From NCBI GenBank assembly GCA_019414665.1, contig DXLO01000004.1:1-64000 (forward strand): DNA of 64,000 nucleotides, read 5' to 3'. Below, one piece after another: positions 1-6,759 of the stretch. Position 1 is the first letter of the stretch. Each line of letters opens with the position of its first letter. The DNA is from Bacteroides sp. (GTDB taxonomy: Bacteria > Bacteroidota > Bacteroidia > Bacteroidales > Bacteroidaceae). The notes beneath the pieces are model-generated. The model had not been told where the DNA came from. It saw nothing but the letters and a program-made list of their open reading frames with translations, and searched no databases. Position numbers and translations under genes: made by a program.

Positions 1-72
1 AATTAAAAACAAGATAGATTTTAAAATAAAACAGCACGGAATTTGAAGAAGAACCAGTGTTTTTTGCAAAAT

Positions 73-164
73 ATCTGTCACATCTGTCACGCCAGTGCTT
101 TAATGGGCTAATAAACAGCGTGTTAAAAGTGTGACGGATTGTGTGACAGATAAAAGTCTGTCAC
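73..164. repeat. Cluster of ATCTGTCAC direct and inverted repeats
   Basis: ATCTGTCAC occurs twice back to back at 73-81 and 82-90. The inverted forms GTGACGGAT (131-139) and GTGACAGAT (143-151) follow, then GTCTGTCAC at 156-164. The arms could fold into a large imperfect hairpin. No gene is recognisable here. The frame ending in a stop near 133 is open from the left but has no start codon, so it may be a remnant of a gene end. Confidence 0.6.
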
Positions 165-260
165 AGTGTGTCAATGTGTATGCGGACACTGGTTATAGGG
201 GCGGTCGATGAAGCTATACCGTAGTTGGACGATTTAGTATAATGTGTTGTGAGATAGTGT

Positions 261-402
261 GTTCCGCTATTAGGAACAACTTGTTTCAATAGTGGAATAA
301 ATAGTTTCGCTCTAATGGAATAACTTGTTTCAACCATGTGGAACAAATAGTTCCACATGGTTGAAACAAGTTATTCCAAACAGTGGAACTTTCTGTTCCA
401 CC
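261..402. repeat. Palindromic repeat array with a 29-bp perfect hairpin
   Basis: Short units starting or ending in GTTCC, GGAAC, TTGTTTC or GAAACAA alternate through this stretch. At its centre is a perfect inverted repeat with arms 316-344 and 350-378 and a 5-nt loop AAATA. No long T run follows, so it is not a standard intrinsic terminator. It lies about 200 bp upstream of the regulator gene at 589. The rest of 1-588 shows no supported gene. Confidence 0.75.
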
Positions 403-555
403 TTAAGTCTACCGCTTCAGGGTAACTACTCTTTCACCGTATTTGCAAGAATAGTTGGCAATCTTTTCACTGCGCCGTGAAGACTTTCTTAATGTTATCT
501 TCTGCATAATGTAAAAATAGGCCTAAAGAAAATATCAGACAATAAAATTAAATGC

Positions 556-563
556 TATCTTTG
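556..563 (+). promoter_or_regulatory. -7 box of the TPR regulator promoter
   Basis: TATCTTTG fits the Bacteroidetes -7 consensus TAnnTTTG and ends 25 bp before the start codon at 589. I see no convincing TTTG at the -33 position. Confidence 0.5.
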
Positions 564-588
564 TTGCTACACAAGCAGAAAGAATAAG

Positions 589-2220
589 ATGAACAGAAAA
601 ATGAACAGGGCATTTTATATGCTACTATTTACTTTTAGCCTTTATGGATGTAATGTTGAAATGTCCCAAAAGGTAAATGAAACATTATACCAGGCAGAAA
701 ACTGTATGGAAGAGTTTCCGGATAGTGCACTGTCATTATTGCAGCATATTTCCCATCCGGAGGACTTGAAAGGGAAAGCACAAGCGGACTATGCTTTGCT
801 TTATTCGCAAGCCTGCGATAAGAATCAGATTTCTATTACAAATGATTCGCTGATACGGATTGCGGTGAGATACTATGAGGATAAAGATGAGGATTTCAAT
901 GCTGCTAAGAGTTATTTTTATCAGGGTTGTGTATATCGCAATGCCAACCAGGATGCAATGGCTATAGAGGCTTACTTGAAGGCATTGGATAAGATGCCGA
1001 AAGGAAAACCGCATAAATTGTGGATGCAGATATATTTCAACTTGGGAGAGCGATATCGTTATCAGAATCTCTATGGCAGCAGTATGGAGATGTTTCAGAA
1101 ATGTTTGGGGGCTTCTAAGGAGTTGAAAGATTCTTCACTCTTGTTTTTCCCTTATCGAGGGATTGCAAACGCCTATTTATTTACAGAAAAAAGCGATAGT
1201 GCTCTGATATATTACCAAAAGGCGTTGGCTATCAGTCAGTATATTCATAATGACTTTTGGGAATCGGCTATATTAGATGATATAAGCAATACTTATCTAT
1301 ATAAAGGAGATACGCTCAAGGCTGAACAATTTATTAGGGCTTCCATTGAAAAAGATAAGTCAGCCAGCAGTTTATATCTTAGGAGTAAATTCCTTTGCTA
1401 TAGAAATGAACTGGATTCTGCCAAGGAATTGCTGTTAGTGGGATGCCAATCTAATAGTTTATATATCAAAACCAATTGTTACAATCTCTTATATGAAATA
1501 GAAAAGAAATTGCAGAACCATTTTTATGCTTACGCCTATAATGATTCATTCAATCTTTACCGAGATTCTATAGAAATATTAAAACGACATCAAGAAATAC
1601 AGAACCTACACATAAAACACGCCATAGAACTACAGAAAGGAGAAGAGAAAAGGAAAGAAGAAAATATTTATTGGATAATCTGTTTCATATTTATGATGCT
1701 TTTGTCAGGCAGTTTATGTCTCTACTTATATTTAAAGAAGAAATACAAGGAATACCTTTTAAGAAAAAGGATATTAACTCTAAATGACCAAAACCAAACG
1801 ATCAGTAATTATCTGGAACAGAAATTGGGCAAAGAGATTCTATTACAGGAAACAATTACAGCCTTTAAAAGGGAAAAATTACAAAGAGGGATAGATACTT
1901 TTAATGTTTCTCCATGGAAAGAAAAACTAAACGAAGCAGAGAAACAAATTAAATCCGGTGATTATATAAGGCCGGACGAACAAAGACTACTCTATCAGGA
2001 ACTCGATGTCTCTTTCAAGGAATTTATAGCCGGCATTACTGAGATTTATCCCAAGATGAGCAGGGAGGATGTTTATTATTGTATTTTGTCCAGTCAGAAT
2101 TATAAGTCCCGAACTATTATGTATTGCATGAGCAGTTCGGGCGGTGCACTTCGTACCCGTAAGAACCGATTGAAGAAAAATATGGCTGAAGATACGTTTC
2201 AAATGATATTTCGTAAATAA
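589..2220 (+). CDS. TPR membrane-anchored putative transcriptional regulator
   Basis: The 543-aa protein starts with a lipoprotein-like signal (hydrophobic stretch, then Cys21 in LYGC). Helical TPR-type repeats cover roughly residues 35-335. One strong membrane segment lies at about 360-382, followed by a basic coiled coil and a C-terminal helical region (about 490-540) ending in an arginine/lysine-rich helix (RTRKNRLKK). Bacteroides has many TPR-TM proteins whose C terminus resembles an HTH. By that analogy the TPR part would sense something in the periplasm and the C terminus would bind DNA; this is inference. It is the first gene of the peptide locus and the obvious candidate to act on the tandem operators at 2264 and 10222. 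A second in-frame ATG lies four codons downstream. It could instead be a lipoprotein without DNA-binding activity. Confidence 0.75.
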   Translation: MNRKMNRAFYMLLFTFSLYGCNVEMSQKVNETLYQAENCMEEFPDSALSLLQHISHPEDLKGKAQADYALLYSQACDKNQISITNDSLIRIAVRYYEDKDEDFNAAKSYFYQGCVYRNANQDAMAIEAYLKALDKMPKGKPHKLWMQIYFNLGERYRYQNLYGSSMEMFQKCLGASKELKDSSLLFFPYRGIANAYLFTEKSDSALIYYQKALAISQYIHNDFWESAILDDISNTYLYKGDTLKAEQFIRASIEKDKSASSLYLRSKFLCYRNELDSAKELLLVGCQSNSLYIKTNCYNLLYEIEKKLQNHFYAYAYNDSFNLYRDSIEILKRHQEIQNLHIKHAIELQKGEEKRKEENIYWIICFIFMMLLSGSLCLYLYLKKKYKEYLLRKRILTLNDQNQTISNYLEQKLGKEILLQETITAFKREKLQRGIDTFNVSPWKEKLNEAEKQIKSGDYIRPDEQRLLYQELDVSFKEFIAGITEIYPKMSREDVYYCILSSQNYKSRTIMYCMSSSGGALRTRKNRLKKNMAEDTFQMIFRK

Positions 2221-2263
2221 GAATCCTTGTCACATGATGATTGTGGCAGTCGTAATAGGCATA

Positions 2264-2332
2264 TTGTAACGCTTTTCCTTGTTTTTGTAACGCTTTTACT
2301 GCTACAGGAAATGGATGTTTTCTCTAAATTTG
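2264..2332 (+). promoter_or_regulatory. Tandem operator and promoter for the first precursor operon
   Basis: TTGTAACGCTTTT is repeated exactly at 2264-2276 and 2285-2297, a 21-bp period of two helical turns. The -7 box TAAATTTG is at 2325-2332, 40 bp from the start of the second repeat. No TTTG is seen near -33, which suggests activator dependence. The same arrangement recurs at 10222-10290. The promoter rules out coding starts upstream of about 2340. Confidence 0.7.
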
Positions 2333-2349
2333 TACAAACGAAAAACACA

Positions 2350-2703
2350 ATGATTATGAGAAAAGTACTATTATTATTGCTTTGCTGCATCAGTGGTGTA
2401 GTTATGGCGGAAACGCGAAAAGATATTGATTTGAAAAAAAACGATGTAGAGATTCGTCCATTATCAATAATGTCTGAACCAACAGCATATCAAGCCGATG
2501 CTGTAATCTGTATCTGGTTGCCAAATGCCTCTCCTTATGTAACCGTCAGCATTGTCAATGAAGAAACGGGCGTGCAGGTCTATTTTATGATATATGCCGG
2601 AATAAACAATATTCAGATAAACCTGGAGAATGAGATAGAAGGAATATATACGCTGAAAGTAAACCTAGAAGGAACAGAATATACCGGATATTTTATACGA
2701 TAA
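2350..2703 (+). CDS. Small secreted DUF3244-like protein
   Basis: This is a 117-aa protein with a signal peptide (MRKVLLLLLCC, cleavage probably after VVMA). A single beta-sandwich-like domain ends in an EGIYTLKVNLEGTEYTGYF pattern, as in the small secreted DUF3244 proteins of Bacteroides. The start at 2350 (or 2356) is chosen because the promoter at 2325-2332 lies inside any longer reading frame. It is the first gene after that promoter and 34 bp upstream of the first double-glycine precursor. Its role is unknown. Periplasmic or surface location and co-expression make an accessory or protective role for the peptide possible, but nothing in the sequence proves it. Confidence 0.7.
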   Translation: MIMRKVLLLLLCCISGVVMAETRKDIDLKKNDVEIRPLSIMSEPTAYQADAVICIWLPNASPYVTVSIVNEETGVQVYFMIYAGINNIQINLENEIEGIYTLKVNLEGTEYTGYFIR

Positions 2704-2737
2704 TCACTGCTCATCAATATCAACAAAACCATTTAAT

Positions 2738-2992
2738 ATGATGAAAAGCTTAGCAAAATTGGAAGCATTCAAATTGGACAAGAAACAAATGAATGTCCTA
2801 GGTGGGAAAGGCTATATGTGCGCCGACAACCAAAGAGAATTTTATTGTATGACTGACTGGGGACACGGTTATGATATAGATAACGGGGCAGCAGTATGTG
2901 GATGGGATAATCTGGAAGCTCAAGATCGGTTGAGAGATGTATATAGAGACCAAGGCGTAGGTAAGGATTACAAACATATATTCTGCTATTAA
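2738..2992 (+). CDS. Double-glycine leader peptide precursor 1 (four Cys)
   Basis: This 84-aa precursor has a 23-residue leader (LEAFKLDKKQMNVLGG at its end) with Val at -4 and Gly-Gly at -2/-1. That is the cleavage signal for C39 peptidase-containing exporters. The predicted mature peptide is 61 aa, rich in Asp, Tyr and Trp, with four cysteines, one of them next to the C-terminal Tyr. The leader is closely related to those at 5752 and 10359, and the mature start CADNQ resembles CADVQ of precursor 3. The gene ends 4 bp before the beta-propeller lipoprotein and shares the promoter at 2325. Four Cys suggest two disulfides. Activity is unknown: bacteriocin and signalling peptide are both possible. 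Confidence 0.85.
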   Translation: MMKSLAKLEAFKLDKKQMNVLGGKGYMCADNQREFYCMTDWGHGYDIDNGAAVCGWDNLEAQDRLRDVYRDQGVGKDYKHIFCY

Positions 2993-2996
2993 AGTT

Positions 2997-4118
2997 ATGA
3001 AAGTTCTGCATTTCTGTCTGCTTGCCATGTTTTTTTCTTGCACTTCGAATGTGGAAAAGGGTGAATATACTATTCTGGACCCTACCACGTTTGAAGAAAA
3101 GGAACTGTTATTGTCAGACTATGTAGACGAAGTCCGTTTTATCATATTCGATACGACTTTCCTTTTCAGGGGATTCGGAGACTATTATATAGATGAAGAC
3201 AATATTATTATAGATAGTACCGAAGGCATAGCCAGATTCACCCCTAAAGGAAAATTCCTGAATAAAATAGGTCGCATAGGAGAAGGCCCTGCTGAATATC
3301 TTGATTTCACAAGTATGGCGGTAGACCCCATAGAGAAAAAAGTTTATGTGTATATGATGGAAACGTTCCGGTTGTCTACCTATTTATTTGATGGAACATA
3401 TATCGGTACCAAACAAGTGGAACATTCCAAACGTCGATACTGGCCTAGGTCTATGATATACGACCAAGGAAAATTGTATTTCCTTTTCGGCTTGAATATT
3501 GACTCGGCGGATTATCCCCAATACGAATGGGGTACACTGGATACCTGTTCCGGTCAAATATCACTGAGAGTAGCAACTGATAAGGTTTGGGGACGTACCA
3601 ACTCACCTTCATCTCCCGATAGTTATAATAACCAGCTCCTTTATTGGAACTTTTTTAATGACAGTATCTATCGTTTGAAAGGAAACCATTATGAAGTGGA
3701 ATATTTATGGGCAAAAGGAGACTGGCGGTTTACCTATGAGGATGGATCACAAATCTTTTCCCCTCTCCGCAAGGGCTGTCTGCGGATCTATACTATGGCC
3801 GAGACCAATAATTATTTGTATATTGTATTCTATCGACAAGGAGGAGACCTTATTTGTTTCTATGACAAGAAACTCAAAAAAGGATGGCGTGCTCTCCGGA
3901 TTACCGATGACATATATCATACTGATATCAGATTCCTATGGAACGGGTATCACAATCTGAACGGGCGGGAATATATGTCACAAGTCATACGGAGCGAAGA
4001 GTTGAAGGAGAAACTTTACGAGGGTGGAACTCCGGAAGGAAAAAGGATAGCGGACCAGATAGATGAAGAGGCGGGATTGATGCTCATGCTCTTTAGGTTG
4101 AAAGAGAGAAGTGAATAA
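2997..4118 (+). CDS. 6-bladed beta-propeller-like lipoprotein
   Basis: The 373-aa protein has a short signal with lipobox Cys15 (LLAMFFSC). It continues with repeated beta-strand units typical of the Bacteroidetes 6-bladed beta-propeller family, such as FTPKGKFLNKIGRIGEGPAEY followed by a VDP..KKVYVY blade. It starts 4 bp after precursor 1, so the two are probably translated from one message. Proteins of this family are common beside Bacteroidales peptide and surface loci, but their ligand is unknown. A role as peptide-binding or immunity lipoprotein is speculation from position alone. Confidence 0.7.
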   Translation: MKVLHFCLLAMFFSCTSNVEKGEYTILDPTTFEEKELLLSDYVDEVRFIIFDTTFLFRGFGDYYIDEDNIIIDSTEGIARFTPKGKFLNKIGRIGEGPAEYLDFTSMAVDPIEKKVYVYMMETFRLSTYLFDGTYIGTKQVEHSKRRYWPRSMIYDQGKLYFLFGLNIDSADYPQYEWGTLDTCSGQISLRVATDKVWGRTNSPSSPDSYNNQLLYWNFFNDSIYRLKGNHYEVEYLWAKGDWRFTYEDGSQIFSPLRKGCLRIYTMAETNNYLYIVFYRQGGDLICFYDKKLKKGWRALRITDDIYHTDIRFLWNGYHNLNGREYMSQVIRSEELKEKLYEGGTPEGKRIADQIDEEAGLMLMLFRLKERSE

Positions 4119-4153
4119 TAAATAGATGTTATGGAATAAAAAAGATTAGAAAT

Positions 4154-5668
4154 ATGCCGGGAATTGACCACACCACCTATATACTTTACCGATATTTAAA
4201 AGAATTGTCGGTAAAGATAAGCTATGGAAGTATCCGGCAGTCGCTGGATACCCCTATGGGAAATACCTTGCGGGGAATAAGTGACGCTTTAGATGAGTTT
4301 CATATCGTGCACGAGGTTTATCAACTTCCGGCAGAATACTTGAAGGAATTGGAGTGCCCTTTCATTTCGGTTATACAAAACGGACATTTCTGTATCGTAA
4401 AGAATATGAACGAAAAAGAAGTGATGCTGATATTCGACAAGGGAAAGAAAAGCATTGTTTCTCTGGAGTTTTTCCTTACAATATGGAAAGGTACCGTGTT
4501 GATAATAGATCCGTTGCAGACAGTTCAGCAAGAACCTTATTACAGAATAAAACAGATTGTTAGCTACCTTTATATATATAGATATCTCATTATTCTTGCT
4601 TTGGCAGGTATGATATACTTGTTTGTAAATCAAGCTCATATAGGAGAAACGCTTTTTAATCTGATGACATGGGTGGGATTGACTGTGGCCATCGGCATCA
4701 TCTATAAAGAGTCATACGATAAGGATTTTCTGCAACGCTTTTGTAAGATAGGTACTGTGGTGGACTGTAATGGGATACTACATTCCAAGGCTGCCAATAT
4801 AGGGGGACTAGTCAGTTTGGGGGAAATGGCGTTGCTCTATTTTTCCACATTATTTCTTTATACGGCAATCCATGGGGCTGATTGCCTTATGATGTGGGTT
4901 CTGTCAACGGCTATTGCTTTAATAACCACCCTATGGTCTGTAGTTTATCAGGTTATAATCGCAAAGAAACTATGTATGCTTTGCACCTTATTGGATATGG
5001 TTATTTGGGCACAAGCTGCTATATTATATGGTTTTTATCATACAGATTCATTGGGTTTGACTCCGTCCTCGGTTGTTTTATTGCTGCTTGTTGCAGGGCT
5101 TTGCTGTAGCATTTGGTATTCCTTGAAAGAGTTGATTAGTGCCAATTATCAAAGTATACAGTTGAAGACTCAGAAAGAAGCCCTGCTATCTTATCCCGTC
5201 TTACTAGATACGTTGCTCTCTATGGAAACTGAAATACCCCAAGCGGAATCTGCTATTGTCCTGCATAATGAGAAACAGGCTGATAGGAAAATACAAATTA
5301 TAATAAATCCGCATTGCAAGCATTGTGCCCTACATTACAAGGAATGGCTACGGCTGGATACTTCTGTCAGTCTGCTTTTTTCTGTTTCCGATCGGAACAG
5401 ACAGGATAAAGAAGTTGCGTTGGCAGTTATTTCCTGTTACATCAGACACGGATTTCGGCAAGCCATGGATTTGCTTGGAGAATGGTTTGACAAACATGAT
5501 ACCGGACTGATAATACACTATCCACTTGTACCGCAAGCAGAACAGGTATTAGAGGCACAACGGGCTTATTGTAACAAGATTCATTTGCAGCATACTCCAT
5601 TTATTACTATCAACGAAAGGAAAATGCCCGGAATCTACACTATAGAAGATTTGCACTATGTGCTATAA
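4154..5668 (+). CDS. C39-like / VKOR / thioredoxin fusion protein
   Basis: This 504-aa protein has three parts. Residues 1-120 resemble a C39 peptidase domain: GHF with His78 is present, but no DCG catalytic Cys is seen, so it is probably not a protease. Residues 137-322 have about six hydrophobic segments with the full VKOR cysteine set: Cys197 and Cys205 in the loop, and C274-M-L-C277 at a helix start. Residues 365-504 are thioredoxin-like with C388-K-H-C391 and a cis-Pro-like TPF motif at 481-483. VKOR-thioredoxin fusions make disulfides in exported proteins using quinone. Here the likely clients are the Cys-containing peptides of this locus, with the C39-like domain perhaps binding their leaders (inference). 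Six segments instead of the usual five leave the side of the N-terminal domain uncertain. Confidence 0.85.
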   Translation: MPGIDHTTYILYRYLKELSVKISYGSIRQSLDTPMGNTLRGISDALDEFHIVHEVYQLPAEYLKELECPFISVIQNGHFCIVKNMNEKEVMLIFDKGKKSIVSLEFFLTIWKGTVLIIDPLQTVQQEPYYRIKQIVSYLYIYRYLIILALAGMIYLFVNQAHIGETLFNLMTWVGLTVAIGIIYKESYDKDFLQRFCKIGTVVDCNGILHSKAANIGGLVSLGEMALLYFSTLFLYTAIHGADCLMMWVLSTAIALITTLWSVVYQVIIAKKLCMLCTLLDMVIWAQAAILYGFYHTDSLGLTPSSVVLLLLVAGLCCSIWYSLKELISANYQSIQLKTQKEALLSYPVLLDTLLSMETEIPQAESAIVLHNEKQADRKIQIIINPHCKHCALHYKEWLRLDTSVSLLFSVSDRNRQDKEVALAVISCYIRHGFRQAMDLLGEWFDKHDTGLIIHYPLVPQAEQVLEAQRAYCNKIHLQHTPFITINERKMPGIYTIEDLHYVL

Positions 5669-5673
5669 AGATA

Positions 5674-5687
5674 TTGTTTGCAAACAA
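5674..5687. promoter_or_regulatory. 14-bp perfect palindrome before the precursor 2 leader
   Basis: TTGTTTGCAAACAA is a perfect palindrome just after the stop of the VKOR fusion gene. Its central TTTG aligns with the -7 TTTG of the precursor 3 promoter, so it may overlap a promoter (an imperfect TATTGTTTG) or be a regulator site. The tandem TTGTAACG operator is absent here. Confidence 0.4.
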
Positions 5688-5694
5688 AAGCCAA

Positions 5695-5717
5695 GCGATA
5701 AGGGCTGTACATATCGC
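5695..5717 (+). promoter_or_regulatory. Conserved 5' leader hairpin, copy A
   Basis: GCGATA (5695-5700) and TATCGC (5712-5717) form a 6-bp stem with an 11-nt loop, 34 bp before the precursor 2 start. The surrounding leader sequence is clearly homologous to that at 10303-10325 before precursor 3, including the AAGCCAAGCGATAAGGGC stretch. Confidence 0.6.
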
Positions 5718-5751
5718 AACAAAATTATTTATGATCTAAAATCTTATCATT

Positions 5752-5922
5752 ATGAAGACATTGGACAATCTGAAGGCATTCAGTCTGAAAAAGAAACAGA
5801 TGAAGCAAGTTGGAGGTGGTAGTTATTGTACCGACTTAATTACAAACTACAATAACAATCACACTAAATGGTCCAAAGAAGTGCAAGAAATAGCTTTGGA
5901 TATGATGCAAGCTCACTGTTAA
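5752..5922 (+). CDS. Double-glycine leader peptide precursor 2 (two Cys)
   Basis: This is a 56-aa precursor. The leader MKTLDNLKAFSLKKKQMK continues QVGGG, with Val at -4 and Gly22-Gly23 at the predicted C39 cleavage site. The predicted 33-aa mature peptide starts SYCTD and ends with Cys. Cys26 and Cys56 (mature positions 3 and 33) match precursor 3 exactly, as do Asp28, Trp40, Ser41 and total length. A Cys3-Cys33 disulfide would close nearly the whole peptide into a ring. The gene heads the cluster with the NlpC-like protein, exporter and adaptor, and is followed by a strong hairpin. The mature parts of precursors 2 and 3 otherwise differ greatly. Confidence 0.85.
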   Translation: MKTLDNLKAFSLKKKQMKQVGGGSYCTDLITNYNNNHTKWSKEVQEIALDMMQAHC

Positions 5923-5983
5923 GCCTAAAGTACCAAAGTTTATCAATTACAAAATTTTATTGCAAACGGATTTTATTAATTAT

Positions 5984-6021
5984 TCAAAAGAAGCAACTCA
6001 GTATGAGTATGCTTCTTTTGA
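5984..6021 (+). terminator. Hairpin between precursor 2 and the export genes
   Basis: TCAAAAGAAGCA (5984-5995) pairs perfectly with TGCTTCTTTTGA (6010-6021), with an inner ACTC/GAGT stem. No T run follows, so it may be a partial terminator or a 3' stabiliser that keeps precursor message above export-gene message. Confidence 0.55.
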
Positions 6022-6039
6022 TAATATAAAACAAAAAGA

Positions 6040-6759
6040 ATGAGAAAAATAAATTTCATAATAATTCTCTTATTATCAAGTATCTGCTGTTTTGGACAGG
6101 GTGCTTCCGCCTCTTCTATAAACCGAAGAGCAACTTTATTTTTAAACAAGCGTGTAGGAATTAAAGACTACAAGATTGGAAAACCAGACTATACATGCAT
6201 TAAGATGAAAGATAGTATTAGCTCTTTTTTCTTAGGCAAGGTAGATACTGTATCTATTGATAAGGTGACCATAGATTTAAAGGTATCTATTTTAGGAGAC
6301 ACAATCCTGTATTCTGTCAGTAATGAGGAACGCAGTACAGAGGAGGACAATCAAAACTGTATTTCATACGCTTTTGAAAATCTATTTGAATCTAACGGAA
6401 TAAAATCAGCTCCATTATGTTGCCAATTTACGCTTATTACGGACAATAGTAGTGCAGACTTATTATTAAATAAATTCTGTGATCCGTATACTTCCTTAGG
6501 AATCGGACTTCCCGATTCTTTACAGAATAAGAGTCTTATCGTGTGTTATGATAAGAATAAGGCTTTGATACACATGGCTTTCTATTACAATAATAGTTTT
6601 TATAGTAAGAATGGAGGAGGAGTATTACATACGGTTTATAAACGGTTTTCTGATATAAAGCGTCATTATCCGGAAATTAAATATATAAGAACCTATAAAA
6701 TTAAAGCCCAATATCAGAAACAAAATAATGAAACGTTTTCCTCATTACCAGCAGCATGA
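6040..6759 (+). CDS. Secreted protein, possibly NlpC/P60-like
   Basis: The 239-aa protein has an N-terminal signal (cleavage probably after CCFGQ). I do not recognise its family with certainty. The pattern QNCISYAFE (Cys107), LIHMAFYY (His178) and FYSKNGGG (Asn191) resembles the Cys-His-polar layout of NlpC/P60 papain-like enzymes, where the Cys starts a helix and the His starts a strand. The middle is rich in Ser, Asp and Cys. It lies between precursor 2 and the exporter and overlaps the exporter start by 32 bp, suggesting translational coupling. It could trim peptides in the periplasm, remodel the wall during export, or be a non-enzymatic immunity protein. The enzyme call is tentative. Confidence 0.5.
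   Translation: MRKINFIIILLLSSICCFGQGASASSINRRATLFLNKRVGIKDYKIGKPDYTCIKMKDSISSFFLGKVDTVSIDKVTIDLKVSILGDTILYSVSNEERSTEEDNQNCISYAFENLFESNGIKSAPLCCQFTLITDNSSADLLLNKFCDPYTSLGIGLPDSLQNKSLIVCYDKNKALIHMAFYYNNSFYSKNGGGVLHTVYKRFSDIKRHYPEIKYIRTYKIKAQYQKQNNETFSSLPAA

Noticed and set aside
1..133. 3' end of a gene entering from the left
   Set aside because: The frame contains an upstream stop near position 32 and no start, so only a remnant or chance frame can be claimed.
161..358. 65-residue reading frame on the - strand over the palindrome array
   Set aside because: It runs through inverted repeats, has no promoter or recognisable domain, and its composition follows the repeats.
2227..2349. Longer N terminus for the DUF3244-like protein
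   Set aside because: The tandem operator and -7 box lie inside it, and the signal peptide starts at 2350/2356.
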